DNA of 64,000 nucleotides from Caballeronia glathei. Its GTDB lineage: Bacteria; Pseudomonadota; Gammaproteobacteria; Burkholderiales; Burkholderiaceae. Of this stretch, positions 19,188 to 28,841 are shown piece by piece (the first letter of the stretch is position 1; the number at the start of each line of letters is the position of its first letter). The notes under the pieces are model-generated. The model saw only the letters and a program-made list of their open reading frames with translations. It searched no databases and was not told the DNA's origin. Location: the NCBI RefSeq assembly GCF_000698595.1, contig NZ_JFHC01000001.1:186001-250000 (forward strand). The letters are read 5' to 3'. The position numbers were made by a program, and so were the translations under genes.

Positions 19188-22100
19188 TTACACCAGCACG
19201 CGCTCGATCCCGCCATCGTTCGCACGCGCGACGTAGTCCGCCATCCAGTTTTCCCCGAGCACCTTGCGCGCAATCTCGACGACGATGTAGTCCGCCTCGA
19301 TGTTCGCGTCCTCGTTGAAGCGCGACAGGCCCTGCAGGCAGGACGGGCAGCTCGTGAGGATCTTGACGTCCACGCCGTTCGGCTGCGCTCCGTCGCCGGC
19401 CTTCTGCACCGGACCCGGCGCCACGCCCGCGGGGTTGCCCGCGCGGTTTGCCAAATCCGCCGCAGCCGACCCGTTCGCCCCGGCCTGCGCGACGAGCGGA
19501 ATGTCGCGCAGCTTCGCCGCGCCCTTCCTGATCTCCTCTTCCTTGCGAAAGCGCACCTGCGTCGAAATGTCGGGCCGGGTGACGGCGAGCGTGCCTGATT
19601 CGCCGCAGCACCTGTCGTTCTTCTCGATCCGGTAGCCGTCGTTCTGCGCGCCCATCAAGTCATTCACGAGCTTGACCGGGTCCATCGTCTTGATCGGCGA
19701 GTGGCACGGGTCGTGATACATGTACCGCGTGCCCTTCACGCCCTCGAGCCTGATGTTCTTCTCGAGCAGGAACTCGTGGATGTCGATGATCCGGCAGCCC
19801 GGGAAGATCTTCTCGAATTCGTAGCCGGCCAGCTGGTCGTAGCAGGTGCCGCACGACACGACCACCGTCTTGATGTCGAGATAGTTGAGCGTGTTCGCAA
19901 CACGGTGGAACAGCACGCGGTTGTCCGTGACGATCTTCTCGGCCTTGTCGTACTGGCCGGAGCCGCGCTGCGGATAGCCGCAGCACAGGTATCCCGGCGG
20001 CAGCACGGTCTGCACGCCCGCTTCCCAGAGCATCGCCTGCGTGGCGAGGCCGACCTGCGAGAACAGCCGCTCCGAGCCGCAGCCGGGGAAATAGAACACC
20101 GCTTCCGAATCGACGGTGGTCGCCTTCGGATTGCGGATGATCGGCACGATCTTGTTGTCCTCGATGTCGAGCAGCGCGCGCGCCGTCTTCTTCGGCAGGT
20201 TGCCCGGCATCTTCTTGTTCATGAAGTGGATCACCTGCTCGACCACCGGCGGCTTGCCGACCGTCGCCGGCGGATTCGCCGTCTGCTTCTTCGCGAACTT
20301 CTTCAGCAGGTCGTGGCCGACCCGCTGCGCCTTGTAGCCCACGCCCATCATCGCGGTGCGCGCGAGATTGATGGTCTGCGGATTGGTGGCGTTCAGGAAG
20401 AACATGCCGGCCGCGTTGCCCGGGTTGAACTTCTTCTTGCCCATCTTGCGCAGCAGGTTGCGCATGTTCATCGTCACGTCGCCGAAGTCGATCTTCACCG
20501 GGCAAGGCGTCACGCACTTGTGGCAGACGGTGCAGTGATCCGCGACGTCGTTGAATTCGTCCCAGTGCTTGATCGACACGCCGCGGCGCGTCTGCTCCTC
20601 GTACAGGAACGCCTCGACCAGCAGCGAGGTCGCGAGAATCTTGTTGCGCGGGCTGTAGAGCAGGTTCGCGCGCGGCACGTGCGTCGCGCACACCGGCTTG
20701 CACTTGCCGCAGCGCAGGCAGTCCTTGATCGAATCGGAGATCGCGCCGATGTCGCTCTGCTGCATGATGAGCGACTCGTAGCCCATGAGCCCGAAGCTCG
20801 GCGTGTACGCGTTGCGCAGGTCCGCGCCCGCCATCAGCTTGCCCGCGTTGAAGCGGCCGTTCGGATCGACGCGCTGCTTGTACGCGCGGAATTCACCGAT
20901 TTCCTCTTCCGTCAGGAATTCCAGCTTCGTGATGCCGATGCCGTGCTCGCCGGAAATGACGCCGTCGAGCGAACGGGCGAGCTTCATGATGCGCGCGACC
21001 GCGTGATGCGCGTCCTGCAGCATCTCGTAGTTGTCGGAGTTCACGGGGATATTCGTGTGAACGTTGCCGTCGCCCGCGTGCATGTGGAGCGCGACGAACA
21101 CGCGTGCCCGCAGCACCTGCTTGTGGATGTTCTGCGCTTCTTCGAGGATCGGCTTGAATTCGCCGCCGTTGAAGATCTGACGCAGCTCGGCGCGGATCTC
21201 CTGCTTCCAGGAGATGCGCACCGTGCGGTCCTGCGCGACATGGAACACGTTCGCGCCCGGCTGGGCGTCGACACGGTCCGCGAGCTTTTCCGCGAGCGCT
21301 TCGTAGCCGAGCTGAACCATATAGTGCTGCGCCTCGCGCAGCGGCAGGTCGAGCTTGTCGCCGACGAACGTCCAGCGCGCCTTCACGCGCTTCAGGAGAT
21401 CGAGCGCCTGCTGCACGCGGTCTTCGAGCAGTTCCGCGCTCGGGATCTCGTTGGCGTCGTCGCTTTTTCCGAGCGGCAGCTTGCCGGTCCGGAAAAACGC
21501 TTCGAGCGCGTCGACGAGCTGCAGCTTGTTCTTGATCGACAGCTCGATGTTGATGCGCTCGATGCCGTCCGTGTACTCGCCCATGCGGTTGAGCGGGATC
21601 ACGACGTCTTCGTTGATCTTGAACGCGTTGGTGTGCTTTGCGATCGCGGCCGTGCGCGAGCGGTCGAGCCAGAAGCGCTTCCTCGCCTCCGCATTGACCG
21701 CGACGAAGCCTTCGCCGCTCTTGCCGTTCGCCATGCGCACGACTTCGGAGGTGGCGTGGGCGACCGCGTCGGCATCGTCGCCGACGATATCGCCGATCAG
21801 CACCATCTTCGGAAACGCGTTGCGCTTGCTCTTGGTCGCGTAGCCGACCGCGCGCAGATAGCGCTCGTCGAGATGCTCGAGGCCCGCGAGAATCGCGCCG
21901 CCCTGCTTCGACGTCTCGAACAGGTAATCCTTGATCTCGACGATGCTCGGGATCGCGTCGCGCGCCTGGCCGAAGAATTCGAGACAGACGGTGCGCGTGT
22001 TCGCCGGCATCTTGTGCAGGATCCAGCGCGCGGACGTGATGAGCCCGTCGCAGCCTTCCTTCTGCACGCCCGGCAGGCCCGACAGGAACTTGTCCGTCAC

Positions 22101-23288
22101 GTCCTTGCCGAGCCCTTCCTTGCGGAACGTCCGGCCCGCGATGTCGAGCGACTCGGTGCGGATGAGCTTCTCGCCCGGCGCGCGCGAGCCGTCGAACCAG
22201 TCGAGGCGAAAGCGCGCCACTTCGATGTCGTGGATCTTGCCGAGGTTGTGGTCGAGGCGCGTGACTTCGAGCCAGTTGCCTTCCGGATCGACCATCCGCC
22301 ACCAGGCGAGGTTGTCGAGCGCCGTGCCCCACAGCACGGCCTTCTTGCCGCCCGCGTTCATCGCAACGTTGCCGCCGACGCACGAGGCGTCGAGCGAAGT
22401 CGGATCGACGGCGAACACGAACCCCGCCTGTTCCGCCGCTTCAGTGACGCGGCGCGTGACGACGCCCGCGCCCGAGAAAATGGTCGCGACCTTGCGGTCG
22501 ACCCCGGGCAGATCGGTCATTTCGACCGGTCCGAGCTGTTCGAGCTTCTCGGTATTGATGACGGCCGCGAACGGCGTGAGCGGAATCGCGCCGCCGGTGT
22601 AGCCGGTGCCGCCGCCGCGCGGGATCACGGTGAGCCCGAGTTCGAAGCACGCCTTGATGAGCCCGGCGATTTCCGCTTCGGTGTCCGGCGTCAGCACGAC
22701 GAACGGGTATTCGACACGCCAGTCGGTCGCGTCGGTGACGTGCGACACGCGCGACAGCCCGTCGAACTTGATGTTGTCCTTCTGCGTGCACTTGCCGAGC
22801 ACTTTCGATGCGCGGCGGCGCAACTCCGCCATGCGCCCGAATTCGGCGGCGAAGTCGTCGACGGCGCGGCGCGCGGCCGACACCAGCACTTCGACGCGCG
22901 CCGCGCGATCGCGGCCCGCCACGTCGCCATGCGACGACAGGTCGTCCTTGCGGCGCTTCTCGATCTCGTGCAGCCGGTGGTTCAGCGCTTCGACGAGCAG
23001 CGCGCGCCGCTTCGGGTTGTCGAGCAGGTCGTCCTGCAGATACGGATTGCGGCGCACCACCCAGATATCGCCGAGCACTTCGTACAGCATGCGCGCCGAG
23101 CGGCCGGTGCGGCGTTCGCTGCGCAGTTCGTCGAGCGCGGCCCAGGCTTCGTCGCCGAGGAGCCGCATCACGATTTCGCGGTCGGAAAAGGACGTGTAGT
23201 TATAGGGAATTTCGCGCAGGCGGGGCTCGACATCGAGCGCCACGGCGGCGGCGGCGCCATTCGGATCGAAGGCTTGAGGTGCGTTCAT
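19188..23288 (-). CDS. Giant FAD-linked oxidase/Fe-S oxidoreductase (DUF3683)
   Basis: This 1366-residue fused oxidoreductase probably oxidises a 2-hydroxy acid such as D-lactate or glycolate and passes electrons into the quinone pool. The N-terminal about 190 residues match the DUF3683 region. A GlcD-like FAD domain follows, with [13 protein letters not shown] near residue 230 and GEHGIG near residue 780. Next come two 4Fe-4S motifs ([11 protein letters not shown] near 854 and [12 protein letters not shown] near 917). The C-terminal third carries CCG domains (CCGYPQRGS near 1098, CCGESGT near 1226). The start [11 protein letters not shown] at 23288 was preferred over an ATG nine codons upstream. 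It combines in one chain what GlcD and GlcF (or LutA/LutB-like subunits) provide separately. Confidence 0.88.
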   Translation of the reverse strand: MNAPQAFDPNGAAAAVALDVEPRLREIPYNYTSFSDREIVMRLLGDEAWAALDELRSERRTGRSARMLYEVLGDIWVVRRNPYLQDDLLDNPKRRALLVEALNHRLHEIEKRRKDDLSSHGDVAGRDRAARVEVLVSAARRAVDDFAAEFGRMAELRRRASKVLGKCTQKDNIKFDGLSRVSHVTDATDWRVEYPFVVLTPDTEAEIAGLIKACFELGLTVIPRGGGTGYTGGAIPLTPFAAVINTEKLEQLGPVEMTDLPGVDRKVATIFSGAGVVTRRVTEAAEQAGFVFAVDPTSLDASCVGGNVAMNAGGKKAVLWGTALDNLAWWRMVDPEGNWLEVTRLDHNLGKIHDIEVARFRLDWFDGSRAPGEKLIRTESLDIAGRTFRKEGLGKDVTDKFLSGLPGVQKEGCDGLITSARWILHKMPANTRTVCLEFFGQARDAIPSIVEIKDYLFETSKQGGAILAGLEHLDERYLRAVGYATKSKRNAFPKMVLIGDIVGDDADAVAHATSEVVRMANGKSGEGFVAVNAEARKRFWLDRSRTAAIAKHTNAFKINEDVVIPLNRMGEYTDGIERINIELSIKNKLQLVDALEAFFRTGKLPLGKSDDANEIPSAELLEDRVQQALDLLKRVKARWTFVGDKLDLPLREAQHYMVQLGYEALAEKLADRVDAQPGANVFHVAQDRTVRISWKQEIRAELRQIFNGGEFKPILEEAQNIHKQVLRARVFVALHMHAGDGNVHTNIPVNSDNYEMLQDAHHAVARIMKLARSLDGVISGEHGIGITKLEFLTEEEIGEFRAYKQRVDPNGRFNAGKLMAGADLRNAYTPSFGLMGYESLIMQQSDIGAISDSIKDCLRCGKCKPVCATHVPRANLLYSPRNKILATSLLVEAFLYEEQTRRGVSIKHWDEFNDVADHCTVCHKCVTPCPVKIDFGDVTMNMRNLLRKMGKKKFNPGNAAGMFFLNATNPQTINLARTAMMGVGYKAQRVGHDLLKKFAKKQTANPPATVGKPPVVEQVIHFMNKKMPGNLPKKTARALLDIEDNKIVPIIRNPKATTVDSEAVFYFPGCGSERLFSQVGLATQAMLWEAGVQTVLPPGYLCCGYPQRGSGQYDKAEKIVTDNRVLFHRVANTLNYLDIKTVVVSCGTCYDQLAGYEFEKIFPGCRIIDIHEFLLEKNIRLEGVKGTRYMYHDPCHSPIKTMDPVKLVNDLMGAQNDGYRIEKNDRCCGESGTLAVTRPDISTQVRFRKEEEIRKGAAKLRDIPLVAQAGANGSAAADLANRAGNPAGVAPGPVQKAGDGAQPNGVDVKILTSCPSCLQGLSRFNEDANIEADYIVVEIARKVLGENWMADYVARANDGGIERVLV

Positions 23289-23787
23289 GTTCGACGGTTC
23301 GGTAGGCCGGCGCACGCACTATGGAAAGCGCAATGCCCGGCGATGCGCGTGGGGGCGCAAATTTTCGAGGGAGACGTGTTTTTGAGAAGGCGGCCGGTCA
23401 TTGAGCGGATGAGCGGTACAGCGCCTTCGAGGTGCCCGGATTCAGCGCCACGATCGCGCATGACGCGCGTGCCGCTCTGCCGCGGGATGAGAACCGCGGG
23501 GGACATGCGCCAAAAAATCGATCCGAGGCTGCCGGTGCATCTTCCGATCCTGATTCGAAAAGACAATTCTAACCCATCGTGAAAAACGCCGTTCACGGTA
23601 GCTAGCGCTTTGAAGGGGCATTTGCCAGCCGGTTTTCGCCGGATTTCTGCCATTTTTTGCGCGTGCTATTGGCGACCGTCCGGTCGGTAAAAGCGACTTC
23701 CCGGCCGTTCGGAAGCGCGTTGGCGCTATCATTGACGTTTTCGCTCTCAAAAACGCGCGCAGTCGCTCTGCGTGACCGATTTTTCGC
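23289..23787. other. Divergent intergenic region between the DUF3683 oxidase and ilvA
   Basis: About 500 bases separate two divergent genes. No convincing gene, RNA or terminator was seen. The part nearest ilvA (23640-23780) is relatively T-rich and is the likely promoter region, but no confident -35/-10 pair could be chosen. Confidence 0.4.
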
Positions 23788-25311
23788 ATGGCACATCCCG
23801 ATTACCTGAAAAAAGTCCTGACCGCCCGCGTCTACGACGTCGCGCGCGAAAGCGAGCTCGAGCCCGCGCGCAATCTCTCGGCGCGCCTGCGCAATTCGGT
23901 CTATCTGAAGCGCGAGGACAACCAGCCGGTGTTCTCGTTCAAGATTCGCGGCGCGTACAACAAGATGGCGCAGCTTCCCGCCGACGTGCTCGCGCGCGGC
24001 GTGATCACGGCGTCGGCGGGCAATCACGCGCAGGGCGTGGCGTTCTCGGCGGCGCGGCTCGGCTGCCGCGCGGTCATCGCGATTCCGACGACGACACCGC
24101 AGGTCAAGATCGACGCGGTGCGCGCGCACGGCGGGCCGACGGTCGAAGTGGTGCTCGCCGGCGAGTCGTACAGCGACGCCTACGCGCATGCGCTCAAGCT
24201 CCAGGAGGAGCGCGGCCTCACCTTCGTCCACCCGTTCGACGACCCCGACGTGATCGCAGGCCAGGGCACCGTCGCGATGGAAATCCTGCGGCAGCACCAG
24301 GGGCCGATCCACGCGATCTTCGTGCCGATCGGCGGCGGCGGGCTGGCAGCGGGCGTCGCGGCTTACGTCAAGGCGGTGCGCCCCGAGATCAGGGTGATCG
24401 GCGTGCAAACCGACGATTCGTGCGCGATGGCGCAGTCGATCAAGGCGGGCGAGCGCGTCACGCTGCCCGAAGTCGGGCTCTTCTCCGACGGCACCGCGGT
24501 CAAGCTCGTCGGCGAGGAGACGTTTCGCCTCTGCCGCGAACTGCTCGACGAAGTGCTCACCGTCGACACCGACGCGCTCTGCGCCGCGATCAAGGACGTC
24601 TTCCAGGACACCCGCAGCGTGCTGGAACCGGCCGGGTCGCTCGCCGTCGCGGGCGCGAAGCTCTATGCGGAGCGCGAGGGCGTCGAGGGCAAGACGCTCG
24701 TCGCCGTGACCTCCGGGGCGAACATGAATTTCGACCGGATGCGCTTTGTCGCCGAGCGCGCCGAAGTGGGCGAAGCCCGCGAAGCCGTGTTCGCCGTGAC
24801 GATTCCGGAAGAGCGCGGCAGCTTCCGGCGCTTCTGCGAACTGGTCGGCACCCGCAGCGTGACGGAATTCAACTACCGGATCGCGGATGCCGAAGCCGCG
24901 CACATCTTCGTCGGCGTGCAGATCGGCACGCGCAGCGAGGCGGCGCAGATGCTCAATGCGTTCGTCGAGCATGGTTTCGCGACCGTCGATCTGTCACACG
25001 ACGAACTTTCGAAGCAGCATATCCGCTACATGGTCGGCGGCCGCTCGCCGCTCGCGCGCGAGGAGCGCCTCCTGCGCTTCGAGTTTCCGGAACGGCCGGG
25101 CGCGCTGATGAAATTCCTCTCGTCGATGGCGCCGAACTGGAACATCAGCCTCTTCCACTACCGCAACCAGGGCGCGGATTACAGCTCGATTCTGGTGGGC
25201 ATCCAGGTGCCGCCGGCCGAAAATGCCGAGTTCGACCGTTTCCTCGCGACGCTCGGCTATCCGTGGTGGGACGAAGGCGCGAATCCGGTCTACAAGCTGT
25301 TCCTCGCCTGA
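23788..25311 (+). CDS. ilvA: Threonine ammonia-lyase, biosynthetic
   Basis: IlvA deaminates threonine to 2-oxobutanoate, the first step of isoleucine synthesis. The 507-residue length is that of the feedback-regulated biosynthetic form. The PLP lysine is Lys52 in VFSFKIRGAYNK. The Ser/Gly phosphate-binding loop is seen as GGGGLAAGV and the substrate loop as SAGNHAQG. Two tandem ACT-like regulatory domains occupy about residues 330-507, as expected for isoleucine inhibition and valine activation. It is followed closely by a 5'-nucleotidase gene. Confidence 0.96.
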   Translation: MAHPDYLKKVLTARVYDVARESELEPARNLSARLRNSVYLKREDNQPVFSFKIRGAYNKMAQLPADVLARGVITASAGNHAQGVAFSAARLGCRAVIAIPTTTPQVKIDAVRAHGGPTVEVVLAGESYSDAYAHALKLQEERGLTFVHPFDDPDVIAGQGTVAMEILRQHQGPIHAIFVPIGGGGLAAGVAAYVKAVRPEIRVIGVQTDDSCAMAQSIKAGERVTLPEVGLFSDGTAVKLVGEETFRLCRELLDEVLTVDTDALCAAIKDVFQDTRSVLEPAGSLAVAGAKLYAEREGVEGKTLVAVTSGANMNFDRMRFVAERAEVGEAREAVFAVTIPEERGSFRRFCELVGTRSVTEFNYRIADAEAAHIFVGVQIGTRSEAAQMLNAFVEHGFATVDLSHDELSKQHIRYMVGGRSPLAREERLLRFEFPERPGALMKFLSSMAPNWNISLFHYRNQGADYSSILVGIQVPPAENAEFDRFLATLGYPWWDEGANPVYKLFLA

Positions 25312-25318
25312 AGCGGCC

Positions 25319-26221
25319 ATGGCTTTTACGCTCGAAGACAAGCTCGTCGTCGCGATTTCGTCGCGGGCGCTGTTCGACTTCGAAGAAGAGAACCAGGTCT
25401 ACGAAACCGGCGACCTCGCCGAATACGAGGCACTGCAACGCTCGCGCCTGAGCGTGCCGGCGAAGCCCGGCGTCGCGTTCCCGCTGATCCGCAAGCTGCT
25501 CGCGCTGAACGCGGGTGCCCAGCATGTCGAAGTGGTGATCCTGTCGCGCAGCGATCCGATCAGCGGGCTGCGCGCGTTCAGTTCGTGCAAGGCGCACGGG
25601 CTCGCGATCGAGCGCGGCGTCTTCACGCGCGGGCGCGCGCCGTTCGCGTATCTGAAGCCGCTGCGGGCGTCGCTGTTCCTGTCCGCGAATCCCGACGACG
25701 TGCGCGCCGCGCTCGACTCGGGCTTTCCCGCGGCGCGCGTGCTGCCGGAAACGCCGCGCGCCGCGAGCCAGTATCCTGACGAGATCCGCATCGCGTTCGA
25801 CGGCGACGCCGTGCTGTTCTCCGACGAAGCCGAGCGCGTGTTCCAGTCGGACGGGCTCTCGGCGTTCGTCGGGCACGAGACGACCAAGAAGGATTCGCCG
25901 CTCGCGGGCGGGCCGCTCAAGCCGCTGCTGGCGGCGCTGCACAAGCTGCAAAAGATCGCGGACGACGCCGCGCCGATGCACATCCGCACCGCGCTCGTCA
26001 CCGCGCGCTCCGCTCCCGCGCACGAGCGCGCGATCCGGACGCTGATGGCGTGGAACATCGAAATCGACGAAGCGATGTTTCTGGGCGGGCTCGACAAAGG
26101 CGCGTTCCTGCGCGAATTCGAACCCGATTTTTTCTTCGACGACCAAATTCGCCACTGCGAATCGGCCCGCGTCGTGACCGCGACCGGACACGTGCTGAGT
26201 GGCATATCGAACGCATCATGA
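25319..26221 (+). CDS. Cytosolic-type 5'-nucleotidase (PF06189)
   Basis: This 300-residue HAD-like 5'-nucleotidase dephosphorylates nucleoside monophosphates and resembles animal cytosolic NT5C1 enzymes (PF06189). The family start [18 protein letters not shown] is seen, containing the unusual catalytic [11 protein letters not shown] in place of the classic DxDx[28 protein letters not shown] is also recognised, here in part, as is the end [10 protein letters not shown]. The start at ATG 25319 lies 7 bases after ilvA. Its stop overlaps the queF start in an ATGA. Purine monophosphate turnover is inferred from the family. Confidence 0.88.
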   Translation: MAFTLEDKLVVAISSRALFDFEEENQVYETGDLAEYEALQRSRLSVPAKPGVAFPLIRKLLALNAGAQHVEVVILSRSDPISGLRAFSSCKAHGLAIERGVFTRGRAPFAYLKPLRASLFLSANPDDVRAALDSGFPAARVLPETPRAASQYPDEIRIAFDGDAVLFSDEAERVFQSDGLSAFVGHETTKKDSPLAGGPLKPLLAALHKLQKIADDAAPMHIRTALVTARSAPAHERAIRTLMAWNIEIDEAMFLGGLDKGAFLREFEPDFFFDDQIRHCESARVVTATGHVLSGISNAS

Positions 26222-27042
26222 CACCCGAACACTCTCCGCTCGGCAAACCCGTCCACTACACCGAACAGTACGATCCGGCGCTGCTGTTTCCGATCGAGCG
26301 CAAGACGGCGCGCGATGCGATCGGCATCGGCGCGCGGCTGCCGTTTTTCGGCACGGACATCTGGAACGCCTACGAACTCTCGTGGCTGAACCGGCGCGGC
26401 AAGCCGCAGATCGCCGTGGCGACGTTCTTCGTGCCGGCGGATTCGCCCAATATCGTCGAGTCGAAGTCGTTCAAGCTGTATCTGGGGTCGTTCGCGCAGA
26501 CGGCGTTCGATTCCTTCGACGACGTGCGCGCGGCGATCAAGCGCGACGTGTCGGCGGCATGCGGCATGAACGTGTCCGTGCAGCTCGCCGCCCCCGGTGA
26601 CTTCGGCAAGCTCGTGATGGAGGAATTCGAGGGGTTGTCGCTGGATCGCCTGGATCTCGATACGGATGTCTATTCGCCCGATCCTTCGCTGCTCAAGGCG
26701 GTGCACGACGAAGCGCCCGTCGATGAAACGCTGGTTTCGAATCTTCTGAAATCGAATTGTCCGGTGACCGGGCAGCCGGACTGGGGCAGCGTGCAGATCC
26801 GCTATTTCGGCGGGCAGATCGACCATGCCGGATTGCTGCGGTATATCGTTTCCTATCGCGAACATACCGGTTTTCATGAGCAATGCGTCGAACGCATTTT
26901 CATGGATATCCTGCGGGAATGCCGGCCGGAGCGGCTGGCGGTGTATGCGCGTTATACGCGGCGCGGGGGGCTCGACATCAATCCGTTCCGCACGAATTTC
27001 AATCTGCCGATGCCGGATAATGCGCGGCTCGCGCGGCAGTAA
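26218..27042 (+). CDS. queF: NADPH-dependent 7-cyano-7-deazaguanine reductase QueF
   Basis: QueF reduces the nitrile of preQ0 to the aminomethyl of preQ1 in queuosine synthesis. The 274-residue product is the long, two-domain form found in proteobacteria. The catalytic cysteine is Cys181 in [13 protein letters not shown], and the NADPH motif is [12 protein letters not shown] (81-92). The start at 26218 overlaps the nucleotidase stop by ATGA, indicating translational coupling. A longer in-frame reading upstream lies inside the nucleotidase gene and was not used. Other queuosine genes are not in this window. Confidence 0.96.
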   Translation: MTPEHSPLGKPVHYTEQYDPALLFPIERKTARDAIGIGARLPFFGTDIWNAYELSWLNRRGKPQIAVATFFVPADSPNIVESKSFKLYLGSFAQTAFDSFDDVRAAIKRDVSAACGMNVSVQLAAPGDFGKLVMEEFEGLSLDRLDLDTDVYSPDPSLLKAVHDEAPVDETLVSNLLKSNCPVTGQPDWGSVQIRYFGGQIDHAGLLRYIVSYREHTGFHEQCVERIFMDILRECRPERLAVYARYTRRGGLDINPFRTNFNLPMPDNARLARQ

Positions 27043-27071
27043 GAAGTTGGCGCTTGCGCCGTCTTCTGAAG

Positions 27072-28103
27072 TCACTGATACAGCATGGTGAACGTCGCCA
27101 GTGCTCTTACGGTACCGGGTGTCATCGACGCACCCGTTCTTTTATAGCGAGCAGAAAACGAAACACGGGTCACGCCTGAGCGCGTGCCAAGATCAATGCC
27201 GTTCGAACTCAAGGTTCCGTTGGGCATTGAAGTATAAGGAGCCGGCGCAAAAGTGACGGGCGTCGCGCCATACAGGACCTGAACGCCGACTCCCGCCGCA
27301 GTGGAGGCCGGCGCCAAAGTCAGATCGGTGGACTGATTGGAAGGCGTCGTGGCATCTGTCAGGCTGATATGCGGCTTGGCGCCGCTCTCGCAGTTCAAGT
27401 CGATGGTGAACGAACTACCGGCCGCTGTGTCGCCAACTGTTGGCAAGGATCGCGCACCCACGCTTGGCATGGTGACGGCCAGATCTGTCTGCGTGACGGT
27501 GCATCCGGCTACCGTCGTCGGCTGCATGACATAGCCGAACTTGATCGTGCTTGCGGCCGCCGTTCCGCCATTCGCGAATTGGTAACCCGGAACGTGGATG
27601 TGGGTGGAAAAGCTGGCATTTCCTGGTGCGATAGTATTCGACGTTTTGATCAGCTCGAATCGCCCGGCGATATTATTCTGACCGACATTCGCAGGCCCTA
27701 TGTCGAAGGTGCTGAACGTGCCGCCGTAATTGATCGGAGCCATGACACTGCCGTCCGCGCCACGCATGCGAAATCCAACCCCCGCGCTCATACCAGTAGT
27801 CGTGTACACATCGGTAAAACCCGCCACCAAGGTAATCGCAGCAGCGGACGTGACCGTCATGTACCAGCGGTCGCCTGCATTCACCTCCTTCGTGCAGTTG
27901 ATGGGAACACTGAAACTCGCTTGCGCCCCCGGGATAGGTTGCCCGATCGCCAGATTGCTGGGAACCGAAACACTCGACAATTCGGCCGTCAGAGGCAGCG
28001 GCGCGGTGCAATCGCTATATCTGGCCAATGCGTCTTTCGAAAGAACCGCAACAAGCAGAATTGCCAGGGACTCAAGCAATCGGCGACAGAAGCGAGAAGG
28101 CAT
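27072..28103 (-). CDS. Orphan chaperone-usher fimbrial adhesin, two-domain
   Basis: This 343-residue secreted protein has a signal peptide of about 27 residues (LAILLVAVLSKDALA as its core). The mature part appears to have two immunoglobulin-like halves: an N-terminal possible receptor-binding domain with a Cys pair, and a C-terminal pilin domain (CTVTQTDLAVTMPSVGAR to CESGAKPHISL). It ends in RALATFTMLYQ, an alternating hydrophobic strand with a penultimate Tyr, the donor strand motif recognised by periplasmic chaperones. This is the layout of a tip adhesin such as FimH or MrkD. No chaperone, usher or major pilin gene is near. An upstream ATG (28172) would give an extra 23 residues in front of the signal peptide. 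The ligand is unknown. Confidence 0.75.
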   Translation of the reverse strand: MPSRFCRRLLESLAILLVAVLSKDALARYSDCTAPLPLTAELSSVSVPSNLAIGQPIPGAQASFSVPINCTKEVNAGDRWYMTVTSAAAITLVAGFTDVYTTTGMSAGVGFRMRGADGSVMAPINYGGTFSTFDIGPANVGQNNIAGRFELIKTSNTIAPGNASFSTHIHVPGYQFANGGTAAASTIKFGYVMQPTTVAGCTVTQTDLAVTMPSVGARSLPTVGDTAAGSSFTIDLNCESGAKPHISLTDATTPSNQSTDLTLAPASTAAGVGVQVLYGATPVTFAPAPYTSMPNGTLSSNGIDLGTRSGVTRVSFSARYKRTGASMTPGTVRALATFTMLYQ

Positions 28104-28434
28104 GGCAGGCGTCCAAAGAGGGTATTGATGGTTGCGGCAAGTCGCTCGGGACTGAACCGCATCGCCAACCATGGTGCCTAAGAATTCACCCTATAAACCT
28201 CAGACCACTCCTAATTACAGGATGAATCCAAATCGCGCGCTTGGCGCGATGCCCTCGGAATCAGAATCGTACCTTTGGAATGGATCAATGCTTTGCCAAA
28301 ACTGAAACGGCGCGACGGCAGATACGGCCATCGCGCGCAACGCGAACGATCACGGAAGGCGAAATTTTCCGGCCGCAGCAGTGCAGCAAGCGAATATTGC
28401 CGCGGCGATGATCTCGAGAGTAAATCAGAGAGCG
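28104..28434. other. Intergenic region upstream of the fimbrial gene
   Basis: About 330 bases without a convincing gene. The part at 28170-28280 is lower in G+C than its neighbours and probably holds the promoter of the fimbrial gene. No terminator was recognised for the RidA gene that ends at 28435. Confidence 0.35.
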
Positions 28435-28821
28435 TCAGGCGCCCGGCTTCTTGTACGCCACGCAATCCACCTCGACCTTGCAATCGATCACCATCGACGA
28501 AACGACGCAAGCCCGGGCTGGCGGATTCTCCCCGAAGTACTCCTTGAACACCTTGTTGAACGAAGCAAAATCGCGCGGATCATCCAGCCACACGCCGCAC
28601 CGCACCACATGCTCCGCGCCGTACCCGGCTTCCTTCAGGATCGCGAACACGTTCTGAATGCACTTGTGCGACTGCTCGACGATCCCGCCGTTGATCACCT
28701 CGCCATTCTCCATCGGCGTCTGGCCCGAGACGAAGAGCCAGCCATCGGCCTCGACCGCCCGCGCGAACGGCATGTGCGCGCCGCCCTGGCCCTTTCCACC
28801 TTCCACGCCATATCGTTTCAT
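28435..28821 (-). CDS. RidA/YjgF family enamine/imine deaminase
   Basis: This 128-residue RidA-family protein hydrolyses reactive enamine/imine intermediates, such as 2-aminoacrylate formed by PLP-dependent dehydratases, to keto acids. The family blocks are seen: FVSGQTPMENGEV, GVWLDDPRDFASFNKVF, and PPARACVV with the conserved substrate-binding Arg (Arg105 in E. coli). The Cys-rich end DCKVEVDCVAYKK is typical. It lies just downstream of the D-aminoacylase gene, in a cluster that also encodes a PLP deaminase, which suggests protection from that enzyme's intermediates. Confidence 0.9.
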   Translation of the reverse strand: MKRYGVEGGKGQGGAHMPFARAVEADGWLFVSGQTPMENGEVINGGIVEQSHKCIQNVFAILKEAGYGAEHVVRCGVWLDDPRDFASFNKVFKEYFGENPPARACVVSSMVIDCKVEVDCVAYKKPGA

Positions 28822-28841
28822 CTTTTCAACTCCTCAAAAGC

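Noticed and set aside
19701-23582. Open frame of nearly 1300 codons on the plus strand
   Set aside because: It is antisense to the DUF3683 oxidoreductase, which has complete cofactor motifs. The composition is that of a shadow frame.
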